Shown piece after piece: positions 9,404-20,179 of a stretch of DNA of 64,000 nucleotides. Within the stretch, counting starts at the first letter, position 1. Each line of letters opens with the position of its first letter. The notes under the pieces were generated by a model that was given only the letters and a program-made list of their open reading frames with translations, did no database searches and had not been told where the DNA came from. The translations under genes and the position numbers were made by a program. This DNA is from Zea mays (Eukaryota; Streptophyta; Magnoliopsida; Poales; Poaceae): NCBI RefSeq assembly GCF_902167145.1, contig NC_050098.1, positions 111,576,207 through 111,640,206 of the forward strand. The letters run 5' to 3'.

Positions 9404-12400
9404 ATCAGGCAGTTATCAGTTGTGATAAGAGGACAATCAAGTTGGTGTCCCCACTAGGATAGGAAGTGGTGACCGAGTTAGTCCCGCCTGAACCATGGAA
9501 AGGAAGTTGTTATCAGATGGCTGTTGATAGCAGTGAAGCAGACCCAATTGAGAGTATCAAGGTGGTGTCTGAGTTCCCAGATGTGTTTCCAAAGGACTTA
9601 CCGGGTATGCCACCAGAGCGGAAAGTTGAGTTCGCTATAGAGCTTCTTCCTGGAACCGCCCCCATCTTTAAGAGAGCTTACAGAATATCCGGACCAAAGT
9701 TGGTTGAACTTAAGAAGCAGATTGACGAGCTGTCAGAGAAAGGTTACATTCGGCCAAGCACCTCACCTTGGGCCGCCCCTGTCCTATTTGTGGAGAAGAA
9801 AGATGGCACCAAAAGGATGTGTATCGATTATCGAGCTCTGAATGAAGTCACAATCAAGAACAAGTACCCTTTGCCCAGAATAGCAGATCTGTTCGACCAG
9901 CTGAGAGGAGCCAGCGTGTTCTCCAAGATTGATCTGATGTCAGGTTATCATCAGCTCAGGATCCGACCTTCAAACATTCCGAAGACGGCATTCATTACCA
10001 AGTATGGGCTGTATGAGTTCACTGTGATGTCTTTTGGTTTGACAAATGCACCAGCCTTCTTCATGAACTTGATGAACAGTGTATTCATGGATTATCTTGA
10101 TAAGTTTGTGGTGGTATTTATTGATGACATTCTGATATACTCTCAAAGCGAAGAAGAGCATGCAGATCATTTGAGGATGGTATTGCATAGATTGCGAGAG
10201 CACCAGCTGTATGCAAAGTTGAGCAAGTGCGAGTTCTGGATCAGTGAAGTCCTGTTCTTGGGTCATATAATCAACAAAGAAGGATTGGCTGTGGATCCGA
10301 AGAAAGTGGCAGACATTCTGAACTGGAAAGCGCCAACAGATGCCCGAGGAATCAAGAGCTTCATTGGAATGGCCGGATACTATCGGTGATTCATTGAAGG
10401 GTTTTCAAAGATTGCGAAACCAATGACAGTGTTGCTAGGCAACAAGTTCGAGTTCAAGTGGACCCAGAAATGTCAAGAGGCCTTCGAAGCGCTGAAAGAG
10501 AAGTTGACTACAACGCCTGTCTTAGTCTTGCCTGATGTGCACAAGCCCTTCTCGGTGTATTGCGATGCTTGTTACACAGGTTTGGGATGTGTGTTGATGC
10601 AAGAGGGAAGAGTTGTGGCTTACTCGTCCCGACAGTTGAAGGTTCATGAGAAGAATTACCCAATCCATGACCTAGAGTTGGCAGCAGTGGTTCACGCATT
10701 GAAGACATGGAGGCACTACCTGTATGGATAGAAATGCGATGTTTACACAGACCACAAGAGTCTGAAGTACATATTCACTCAGTCAGAGCTGAATATGAGG
10801 CAACGAAGATGGTTAGAGCTGATCAAAGACTACGAATTGGAGATTCATTACCATCTAGGCAAAGCGAACGTAGTGGCAGATGCTTTGAGCAGAAAGAGTC
10901 AAGTCAATCTGATGGTTGCTCGTCCGATGCCTTATGAGTTGGCCAAAGAGTTTGACAGGTTGAGTCTCGGATTTCTGAACAACATGCGAGGAGTCACAAT
11001 TGAGTTGGAACCTACCCTGGAGCGGGAAAGCAAAGAAGCACAGAAGAATGATGAGAAGATCGGTGAGATCCGGTGACTGATTCTGGACGGCAGAGGCAAA
11101 GATTTTCGGGAAGATGCAGAAGGTGTGATATGGTTCAAAGACCGCTTGTGTGTTCCCAATGTCCAGTCTATTCGGGAGTTGATCCTCAAGGAAGCTCATG
11201 AGACAGCCTATTCGATTTACCCTGGAAGTGAGAAGATGTATCAGGATCTGAAGAAGAAATTTTGGTGGTACGGAATGAAGAGGGAAATCGCAGAGCATGT
11301 GGCTATGTGTGATAGTTGTCGACGGATCAAGGCAGAACACTAGAGACCAGTTGGATTGTTGCAACCGTTGCAAATTCCCCAATGGAAATGGGATGAAATC
11401 GGTATGGATTTCATAGTCGGATTGTCTTGCACTCGAGCCGGCTACGATTCCATTTGGGTGGTGGTGGACCGCTTGACCAAGTCAGCCCACTTCATACCTG
11501 TCAAGACCAACTACAACAGTGCAGTATTGGCAGAATTGTATATGTCTCGGATCGTTTGTCTTCACGGTGTGCCAAAGAAGATAGTGTCAGATAGAGGAAC
11601 GTAGTTCACCTCTCATTTCTGGCAGCAGTTGCATGAAGCCTTGGGCACACACCTGAATTTCAGTTCAGCTTATCATCCACAGACAGATGGTCAGACCGAA
11701 AGGACCAATCAAATCCCTGAAGACATGTTGAGAGCCTGTGCATTGCAAGATCAGTCCGGATGGGACAAGCGATTGCCTTATGCAGAGTTCTCATATAACA
11801 AAAGTTACCAGGCCAGTCTGAAGATGTCACCATTTCAAGCGCTCTATGGAAGGAGTTGTAGAACTCCGTTGCAATAGGATCAGCTTGGAGAAAAGCAGGT
11901 GTTTGGGCCAGACATTCTGCTTGAAGCCGAAGAGAACATCAAGATGGTCCAAGAGAATCTGAAGGTAGCACAATCAAGGCAGCGAAGCTATGCAGACACA
12001 AGAAGAAGAGAGCTGAGTTTCGAAGTCAGAGACTTTGTCTATCTGAAAGTGTCACCGATCAGAGGAGTTAGAAGATTCGGGGTCAAAGGCAAGCTAGCAC
12101 CCCGCTACATCGGTCCGTACCAGATTCTCGCAAGGCGTGGAGAAGTGGCCTATCAGCTCAGCCTACCAGAAAATTTGTCTGTTGTGCGTGATGTCTTTCA
12201 TGTGTCTCAATTGAAGAAGTGCTTGCGTGTGCCAGAAGAGCAATTGCCAGTTGAAGGTCTTGAAGTCCAGGAGGACTTAACCTACGTTGAGAAGCCAACA
12301 CAAATCCTTGAGACCGCAGACAGAGTCACCCGAAGGAAGACCATCAGAATGTGCAAAGTCAGGTGAAATCATCATTCAGAGGAAGAAGCAACCTGGGAGT

Positions 12401-12453
12401 GTGAAGATGATCTGATGGCCAAATACCCTGAGCTCTTTGCTAGCCAACCCTGA
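9404..12453 (+). pseudogene. pol: chromovirus pol: RT, RNase H, integrase and C-terminal chromodomain region, with seven stop codons
   Basis: One continuous frame without frameshifts. Reverse transcriptase: [20 protein letters not shown] near 9830 and the catalytic FIDDILIYS near 10125. RNase [14 protein letters not shown] (10560) through VYTDHKSL (10745). Integrase: HHCC finger (CDSCRRIK at 11312), GMDFIVGL (11403), SDRGT (11590), and YHPQTDGQTERTNQ (11670). The linker KVSPIRGVRRFG...KLAPRYIGPYQI is typical of chromoviruses, followed by a C-terminal chromodomain-like tail (EATWECEDDL) ending at 12453. Stops lie at 10387, 10729, 11074, 11341, 11602, 11875 and 12364. Each is one transition away from the residue expected in this family (CGA, CAG or TGG). 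Confidence 0.9.
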
Positions 12454-12489
12454 ATCTCGAGGGCGAGATTCTTTTAAGGGGGATAGGTT

Positions 12490-15415
12490 TGTAACGCCCC
12501 GAATTTCGAGTTGAATTTTTTTCTTTTCTCTATCGCTCGCTAAATTCGGGCGTTACCCCTCTTTCCCATTTCTTTTCGCTAAAACCTCATCTGTCTTCAA
12601 AACTTTAAGTTATGTGATAATAGTAAACCCTAGAGTTATTTTCTTTGATTTGCTGCACCATGCCGAACCACGCATTTTTTTTGATTGATTGAAAGTGTGA
12701 AAGCATTCATCTAGAAAAAATAGATAATAGAAAAAGAAAATCTTTTCTTTTCTCTCCCCTCCATCTCCTCCCCATTTTGGCCCAGCCGCGCCCCCCTCCC
12801 GCGTCCCCCGCGCGCGGCGCGGCGGTTACGCCTGCCGCCGCCCCTCCCCCTGTGGGCCCCGCCTGTCATCCCTCTCCCCTCCCCCCAAATCTCTCTCTCC
12901 TCCCCTGCCCAACCCGCCCGCACCCCTGCTCGCTCGCTGAACCGCCGCCGCCGCCGCCGATCCCTGCTCGCGGTGAGCCTGGCCTCCCTTCCCCTCTCCT
13001 CCTCCCTCCCCCTTTCCCCACGCTCGCCGGTGCCCTCCCCGCGCCGTGGGCGCGCTCGCCCGCCGGCCCCGTCCGTCCCTGCCTTGGCTCGCCGGCGTCC
13101 CGCCCCGGCGCGAGCGACCCCGCCCCTCCCCTCGGCGTGGCCGGCCATGGCGGCCCGGCACCCTCCCGCGGCGCGGCGAGCCCCACCCGCGCGCGCTCGC
13201 CCCCAGCCCGCCCTCGGCTCTCCAGCCCCGCCGCCCCGGTGGCACCCTGCGGCGCGCTCGCCGGCCCCGCCCGACCCCGCTCCCTCCTCGTGCCCGCGGT
13301 GGCGCGACCTCGTCCGCCCGCGCTCGGCACGGCGGCGCCTGGCCCGGCCATGGCGGCCCCTGCCCGCGCCCCCGCCCGTCCCGGCCTCGGCGCCCCGCGG
13401 CGCGGCGTGCCCTACCCGCCCGGCCATGGCGGCCCGCCGTGGTGCGCGGCCCGGCGCGCTCCCCCACCCGGCGCGGCGTCCTCGCCCCGCCCAGCGTTCC
13501 GCCCCGCCCGCCCGGCCTCGCCGGCTATGGCGCGTGACCATGGCGCGCCCGCCCCGGCGTGCTCTCCCGCCCGCCCCGGCGTGTCCTGCTCGCGTCGTGA
13601 TGGCCTCGGCGCGGCCTTGAGCTCGGCCCAGCGTGCCTTTGGTGCGCGGCCTTGAGCTCGACCAGCGCGCGGCCCCGACGTGTGCACGGCTAGTTCGCGG
13701 CGCGTGTGTGCGGCCTTGCGCGCGTGCTCGCGTAGTGCGCGGTGCTTTGGCACGGCTCGCCGTTATTAGTGCATGTAGCTAATCCTTTTTATTGGAGCTA
13801 AGTGGAACTAGAGCACGTAAAGTCTAGCTATTCGTCTACCCGTAATGCGCCTCGAGCATAGGCTTTAACCCCTGTGAAACCTTCCCCTGTTTCTTTCTAA
13901 CCATGGTAAATGTAATATCGTATGTCATATTCTATGCATGTTTAATCTACTTGTTCTCTTGTGTGGTGTACTGTTTGTTTCCTAATTTGAATGGATGGAT
14001 GTATGTATGTCTGCACTCGCATAGAGAACGATCCGGTTGAAGAGCCCGAAGAACTCGCAGGAGAAGCCCCTGAGCAGCAGTCGGTTGGTGGAGGCAAGTG
14101 TCCCTTGACCTATCTCTGTCCTATACATACTTTAATTCACCTCCCGCATTACACATTTATACCTAAGGATTGACTAGCTTTTGTTATCCATGTCCTTGTT
14201 TACCTATTTGGGTTGGATTATTATTGTTTAGCTTTATGCTATTGCTCAACTCTAATCAATGAACATGATGAGAATGATCAATGATACGTTGTTTTCCCTC
14301 TTCTTATTATGATGTTATACTTGTGGCCTTTAAGGGGGCTCGAGCGGTTTCTCGAGTGCCTCTCCGTAAGGACCTGTTCGTTGGATGACCGCCCGGGAAA
14401 ACAGTGCAACCATGAGGGTGGAATGGGGTGCCCTTAGCTGAATAATTAGAGGATCCGGGGTGTAGTTCGCTTCGCCGTCGTGCCATCAATGGGGCTCGGT
14501 GTATGCGGCTCGCTCTGCCAAGGTTGATTTGTCCCTTGGGGAGGAGTGCGGTACATTTAGGAAACCTAACGGGCGGCTACAGCCCTGGGGAATCTTTGTA
14601 AAGGCTACGTAGTGAGACCCTGCCTAATCACCTTGGGAGTGTTCAAGGGTCCGTATAACCCGAGCCAAAAAGGGAATCACGGCTCATGGGTAAAGTGCGC
14701 AACCTCTGCAGAGTCTTATGAAACTGATATATCAGCCGTGCTCGCGGTTATGAGCGGCCAAGGGAGCTCTAGTGATTAGTGGTACTTGATCAGAGATGTT
14801 CAGATTGCAGGTGGCAATGAGACTGATGGTTCTTGGTTTTGACTCTGGTAATGGTAAGTGGTACTCTTTCCATTTGGAAAGGAGTACGTTTGGGTTAATA
14901 ACGTGGGTTAACTCTAAAACTTGGCTTTCTCTACTAGTAATAATAATCTGACCAACTAAAAGCAACTGCTTGACTTATCCCCACATAAAGCTAGTCCACT
15001 ACAGCCAAACAGGATACTTGCTGAGTATGTTGATGTGTACTCACCCTTGCTCTACACACCAAACTCCCCCAGGTTGTCCGCATTGCAACCACTGCTCAGG
15101 AGAAGATGAAGTCGTGGAAGGAGACTTCTAGGAGTTCCAAGACTACGATGAGTTCTAGGCGTGGGTTAGCGGCAACCCCCAGTCGGCTGCCTGTGAAGGC
15201 CGCGTTTATCTACGTTTCATTTTCGCACTTTGATTATTTGTAAAGACTATGTGGATGTCTCAGACATATGATGTAATCGACTATTATTTCCCTTTTAATA
15301 CTATTTGAGCATTGTGTGATGATGTCCATGTTATGTAACTGCTGTGTACGTGAATTGCTGATCCTGGCACGTACATGGTTCGCATTCGGTTTGCCTTCTA
15401 AAACCGGGTGTGACA
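12490..15415 (+). repeat. 3' LTR (2926 bp) of the chromovirus
   Basis: Starts TGTAACGCCCCGAATTT and ends ACCGGGTGTGACA. It is related to the LTR at 45545-48531, closely so in the last 1.3 kb. The 12780-13740 stretch is extremely GC-rich and opens many frames on both strands, which are compositional artefacts. Two short segments (14030-14103 and 15073-15160) are also kept in frame in the other LTR. Confidence 0.88.
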
Positions 15416-15905
15416 ATACCCTACTAACGGAGCAATCGACTTAAGTCGGCGACAACTTAAGACGGTGTAACATGCTCATGCATAACTCAGGGTGATCACT
15501 ATACCCTACTAACGGAGCAATCGACTTAAGTCGGCGACGACTTAAGGCGGTGTGACATGCTCACGCTCACTTAACTCAGGGTGACCACTATACCCTACTA
15601 ACAGAGCAATCGACTTAAGTCGGCAACGACTTAAGGCGGTGTAACATGCTCACGCATAACTCAGGGTGACCACTATACCCTACTAACGGAGCAATCGACT
15701 TAAGTCGGCGACGACTTAAGGCGGTGTGACATGCTCACGCTTACTTAACTCAGGGTGACCACTATACCCTACTAACGGAGCAATCGACTTAAGTCGGCAA
15801 CGACTTAAGACGGTATGACATGATTATGCATAACTCAGGGTGACTACTATACCCTACTAACAGAGCGGTCGATTTTAGTCAGAAGTGACTTAAATCGGCA
15901 CGGTG
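15416..15905. repeat. tandem array with alternating 85/89-bp units
   Basis: Units starting ATACCCTACTAACGGAGC begin at 15416, 15501, 15590, 15675, 15764 and 15849, so spacings alternate 85, 89, 85, 89, 85. The longer unit carries a four-base insertion before TTAACTCAGG. Each unit contains the palindrome CGACTTAAGTCG followed by a second CGACTTAAG. This is a higher-order dimer repeat in the untranslated part of the Tat element. Confidence 0.92.
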
Positions 15906-16201
15906 CACTCACGCCTACTCGATCCAACAAGATATTGCGAAATAAGAAGAAATTTCAAAATCATCACACTGCATCTACTTCTGCAATTGTAGCTACTGTT
16001 GGATTCTAACAACGGGAAAATAATTATGGCATTCAGTACTGAAAACGCTTTCCGACAGAATATTCGAGCACACTAACCACATATACAAGGCATTCAGTGT
16101 TTCTACTTGGTAATGTTTTTCTCAGGAGCGACCATGCAACCAGAATGTGGAGGAGAAGACCCGACGTGAACATCCATGGAAGTATGAGAAGGAGAACCCG
16201 C
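15906..16201. other. non-coding spacer of the Tat element
   Basis: Between the tandem array and the 3' end of the antisense ORF. No further ORF, repeat or RNA gene is apparent. Confidence 0.5.
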
Positions 16202-18190
16202 TCAGACACCCTTAGGGGCTGAGTCATAGCTCGCGCTGCCCACCCGAGCCGGATCATCACCGGCAACACCCTCGGGGGCTGGGTAAACGCAAGCGCCATC
16301 CTTGGGGACCGAGTTCTCTGTAACAGCCACCTCTAAGGCTGAAGGATTTTCAGCCACTTCCATGGGAACAGAGCAATCCAGATCAACCTCTTGACTCCTA
16401 AAACCGCGCTCCAAGGTCGAGGAGGCACGAGACGCTGCTCGGGATAACTCTAACCCGACGGCAGGCACATCAGCACAAATTTCCATCATCCCACCATCTG
16501 TCGGCTCTGACAACAGATCTTCAGGGACCATATCATCGAGAGTCTGATCAAAATTTGCCAGAGACAATTCTTCAGACCAACGAGAGCAGACAAAGCTGGA
16601 GAAGGAACACCACTACTCTCCCCGCTGGCTATGTAGCGCCGGTTGTTCTTCCGAATTAAGGGGATTTCCTCCTCCTCTTCCTCATCCTCATCAATAATAC
16701 GGACAGTACACCCATTGGGGTCAGCATCATCAAGGCCACACCCATTGGGATCAGCAACAATCGGGTCACACCCATTGGGGTCAGCATCAGTCAAGCACAC
16801 CCATTGGGTTCAGCTTCAGTAAAAACCGGCACTGGCACTTCCCCGGCAGCAGGAGCAGAAGGGCCAGCATCCTGATTCAAGCATGACACTCGCCGAAGAC
16901 GTCTCTTTTTCTTTTTCTTCCCCTCAGTAGGAGAAGTTGGATGATTGGTTCGGTGAGGACGCTTTGGACGGATACTATCAGACCTCTGAATGTCCAAAGT
17001 TTTTCCAGACTCTGGGATGGGTGCTACAACTAGTGTTTCAGCAGGGACCGAATCAGAGGAATTCTCAGCCAACATGTCCAGCATGGCACTTATTTCTGCG
17101 TCACTAGGATTCAAAGGCATCTCAAAATGAACCTGCCTCTCATCATCGGGGATTTCACCAAGTGAAGCAACCAAAGCCTCAACCTCTTCGGGAGAAGGTC
17201 GCACTCTAAGGCCCAAGCCACTGTCACCATCAGGAGGATTTGACACGAAACTGATGAAAGCCTTGGAAGGAGGCAGATTCCAGGCTGAATATGCAACAGG
17301 AGCACCGATATTCGACACCTTGCCTCTGAGTATCATCTCAAGCCGGCTTACCAGATCCACAACAGGAATCCTTCTGTTGGTAACCCAGGTCGAATCAGCG
17401 AGGCCACGATACAGATAAGTTGGGTACGCTCTGTCTTTCAGTGGCTAAATGTTCTTAAAAACAAAATCGGCGACCACAGCCTCGGCAGTCAGACCCTTCT
17501 CCTTCAACAATCCAACCTCGGCAAGCAGAGCCTCGGCCTCAGCCACCTCCAGGTCTATGGGGGATTCAGTCCAACTTGGAGTGCGAACATCTGGCTGTCT
17601 CCCTGACCGAGGGGGAAGGGAATTCCCATGATTCTCCACGATAAACCATTCCAAGCGCCATCCTTTGATGCTGTCCTTGAGTGGGATGTCGAGGTACTCG
17701 GTTTTCCTCCCACGACGCATCTCCAAACTCGCACCTCCCACGAGCTAGTGCTATCCCCCGGTCATCCCAGGCGACAGTGATACAAGTATTTCCATAAGCC
17801 AAAGTGCGGCAGAATACCAAGGAAGGCTTCACACAAATGAACAAAAATGGAAACTTGTAGAATAGAATTGGGATTTAGATGGGTTAGATTCAAATGATAG
17901 AAATCAAGGAGACCGCGAAAGAAAGGAGAAATAGGAAGAGCAAGGCCGCAGATGAGAAAAGGAATATAAATAACAGATTCGTGAGTGTCCTCTGTTGGAA
18001 CAGTGACCCCACGGCAGATCCGCCAAGAACAAAGTTCCTTCGAAGGAAGAACTCCGACGGATACAAGGTGAAGAAGGTCGGATTCAGAAACAACAGACAT
18101 GTGGTTACCTGCGAAAGGCAACTGACTGTTGGGATCGATGGGAGGAATGGTTGCGATAGATGAACTCTGAGTTTTCCACTTGGGCGCCAT
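16202..18190 (-). pseudogene. antisense ORF of the Tat element (putative gypsy-type transposon domain), broken
   Basis: Read on the minus strand from MAPKWKTQSSSIATIPPID at 18190. The segment LPISPFFRGLLDFYHLNLTHLNP...EAFLGILPHFGLW (about 17935-17785) is the recognisable core of the plant 'putative gypsy-type transposon' domain. It continues in other frames through 17741-17445 and 17360-16791, then an acidic tail reaching 16202. Lesions: frameshifts around 17760-17840, an in-frame TAG at 17443-17445, a one-base spacing error inside a ten-residue repeat at about 16800, and another frame change near 16560. The protein's role is unknown. Its orientation opposite to gag-pol is typical for this lineage. 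Confidence 0.72.
16705..16808 (-). repeat. four copies of a 30-bp coding repeat (DPNGC motif)
   Basis: CCCATTGGG on the + strand occurs at 16711, 16741, 16771 and 16800. On the minus strand it encodes DPNGC or EPNGC, separated by five residues. The last spacing is 29 instead of 30 bases, which breaks the reading frame of the antisense ORF. Confidence 0.85.
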
Positions 18191-18354
18191 CTCAATCTTG
18201 CTGGCGAGCGGAGCGGAAGCAATATCGCAAGAAAGCAGAGAAGGTCTGGATGCAGAAAAGCAGGACTAGGGCTCAGAATACAGAGGCATGCGACAGCGCA
18301 GTATAAATGGGGTTTTCCCGGGCCAGATGCCATTTCTAAAAAGTGCCCAGTCAT

Positions 18355-18728
18355 CACTCAGTTATTATTTCGCCAACGCTGGCGTGCCACGACATCACTC
18401 GGCCATTATTTCCAAAACGGCCAACGTGGCCCAATATAGCTCAGCTGTTATTTCTAAAAACGCTGACGTTACCAGTCTTCACTCGGCCGCTGTTTCCAAA
18501 GCGACCGACGTGGCCTGTTATCACTCGGCTGTTATCTCTAAAACGCCGATGTCACCAGTAACCGCTCGGTCATTATTTCTAAAAACACCGACGTGGCCCG
18601 TTATCACTCGGCTGTTATTTCTAAAACGCCGACATCACCATTAATCACTCGGCCGTTATTCCTAAAGCGACGATGCGACTCAAAATGACTCGGTTGTTAC
18701 CTCTAAAATGCCGACGTCACAAAAAAGG
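18355..18728. repeat. nine-unit minisatellite, 41-42 bp units
   Basis: Units begin (C)ACTCGGCTGTTATTTCTAAA and end either in CGTGGCC-type or CGTCACC-type sequence. The two endings largely alternate, so the array again looks like a dimer repeat. It lies immediately upstream (on the minus strand) of the antisense ORF start at 18190. Confidence 0.85.
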
Positions 18729-18975
18729 AAGACCAATCGGTCACCACCTCTAAAAATACTGATAGTAAATCAGTTGTTTTTTCTCTACGAATATGCAGGC
18801 AAATCTGAAGCGCGACTCGATGATTCTAAGTCATTACTCAAGCATTACATCCAAGACCAACATCTGTAGTAAGCATAAATACGATCGACCGATCGACGGG
18901 AAAGCAAAAGAACGCACACAGAATGAGGCAAAATCTTCTTCATTATAAAGGGAGGGGAAGTATTACCAAACTTAA

Positions 18976-19002
18976 AAAACCAACTCATTATGAGTTGGTT
19001 TT
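18976..19002. repeat. perfect hairpin-forming inverted repeat, 13-bp arms
   Basis: Left arm AAAACCAACTCAT (18976-18988), a single T at the centre, right arm ATGAGTTGGTTTT (18990-19002). It sits about 130 bases beyond the stop codon of the antisense ORF 19129-19566, so on that transcript it would form a stem near the 3' end followed by a U-rich arm. Confidence 0.9.
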
Positions 19003-19128
19003 CTCCCCATTGTTCGATACCCTACACTACTACATTACATTTCACTACACTATACTACTAACTACTACATTATTTCACTAATACTACTTCTACTACTAAT
19101 CTATACTAACATTTAAAACCAGTGGTGC

Positions 19129-19566
19129 CTAGCCACTGGCCTTGTTGCTGCCCTTGCTGCCGTCCCCGCCATCACCGCTGCCGCCCTTGCCGCCATCACT
19201 GCTGCCGCCGCCATCGCCATCGCCGCCGCCTCCGTCGCCGCCGTCGCCATCACCGCCGCCCTCCTTGAACAAGTCTGAGGAGTTCTCCTCGTCTAAGGAG
19301 ACCTCCGACTCATCTGAGCCCTCGAGCCCGGCACGCTCGACGGCCCGTATGTATGTCCATACCTCTGCGGCGATCCCCTGGGAGTCGTCTGAATCATCAG
19401 ACGGTGCCAGGGAAGAGGCAGGGATCGGTGAACCCTCTGACTCAGAGGAGAACTCCTCCTCCGAGTACTCCGAGTCGCCGAAGTCCTCCGAGGGAGGAGT
19501 CGGCTCACGTTTCCGCTTATCGCCGAAATGGTGCGAGGAACTCCCACCTTTCTTGCTCTTGCCCAT
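19129..19566 (-). CDS. small antisense ORF of the Tat element: acidic, Ser/Gly-rich protein
   Basis: A 145-codon ORF beginning MGKSKKGGSSSHHFGDK. The start is basic, the middle is acidic and serine-rich (SEDFGDSEYSEEEFSSESEG), and the C-terminus is a GGDGDGG-type low-complexity tract that ends SNKASG. No known domain. Evidence for a real gene is its intact frame and a canonical TATA box 80 bp upstream of the ATG on the same strand. The DGG tract arises from GCC/CCATCGCC repeats, so part of the coding length is simple-sequence expansion. The opposite-strand ORF over the same bases is its shadow. Confidence 0.5.
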   Translation of the reverse strand: MGKSKKGGSSSHHFGDKRKREPTPPSEDFGDSEYSEEEFSSESEGSPIPASSLAPSDDSDDSQGIAAEVWTYIRAVERAGLEGSDESEVSLDEENSSDLFKEGGGDGDGGDGGGGDGDGGGSSDGGKGGSGDGGDGSKGSNKASG

Positions 19567-19644
19567 GGTGGAGTAGAAGGAAAGTGAAGAGAGTAAGCAA
19601 CAAGCGGCAGTAAGAGATGTGAAGATGCCAGAGAAGCAAGCACA

Positions 19645-19654
19645 CTATTTATAG
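19645..19654 (-). promoter_or_regulatory. antisense TATA box for the small Tat ORF
   Basis: The minus strand reads CTATAAATAG, about 80 bp before the ATG at 19566. This is the spacing expected for a plant TATA box with a leader of about 50 bases, and it points opposite to the LTR promoter. Confidence 0.6.
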
Positions 19655-20179
19655 AAGAAGAAGGCAACCGCTCACCTCCTACCACGGCCACTAAATAGTC
19701 GCAAAAATTCAATATGCAATTCAAACCGTCTGGAAACACGTCAGGCGGCTGGCGCCGTTCCACATAACACGACACCCATTGGGACTCCAGTCAACTGCTT
19801 GGGCGATATGATTACACCCGCGGTCACATCAAGTTACTACTCAGAAGCAGTTTGCTAAACGCTCAGCGTACCAAGCCGTCCCTTGCCTACACCCATTGGG
19901 GGACGTCTAGGAATTTTCAATAGATTTTCTCAAGCAGTCACATCCATATAGTATACGCAATGAATACCTCAAGACAGAAGGAAGATATCAACAGAGATCA
20001 GAGGAAAGCCAAATATAGCCGATGAGGTACAAGTCTAATCAACAGAAGCATTGAAGCACAAAGTGACATGAAGACTAGCCAAAGGCCATCTACCAAATGT
20101 CCAATCAGTCGCAGATCAAATAAATTGCAAGACCCAACAAGATACGGGCAGATCGCGCGCTCGATCTCAAAGACAAAAA

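Larger units (their letters stand above)
9402..15415 (+). mobile_element. 3' part of a chromovirus (Gypsy, Tekay/Del type)
   Basis: It begins inside pol, between protease and reverse transcriptase, at the edge of the Ji-like insertion. It runs through reverse transcriptase, RNase H, integrase and a C-terminal domain, a polypurine tract (TTTTAAGGGGGATAGG, 12472-12487) and a 2926-bp 3' LTR. The flank ATACC (15416-15420) is the presumed target duplication inside the older Tat element. Gag, protease and the 5' LTR lie left of the window, beyond the nested insertions. Confidence 0.85.

Noticed and set aside
12711..13753. Several long overlapping ORFs on both strands (up to 292 codons)
   Set aside because: They lie in the GC-rich part of a chromovirus LTR, where stop codons are rare by composition. 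The products are Ala/Arg/Pro/Gly-only and there is no promoter or domain.
15416..15905. Regular repeats with palindromes suggesting a CRISPR array
   Set aside because: The whole 85/89-bp unit is repeated with no unique spacers, and the context is a plant retrotransposon.
19142..19576. + strand ORF of 144 codons opposite the small antisense ORF
   Set aside because: Its sequence is Pro/Ser low complexity and it lacks a promoter, while the minus strand has a TATA box at the right distance.
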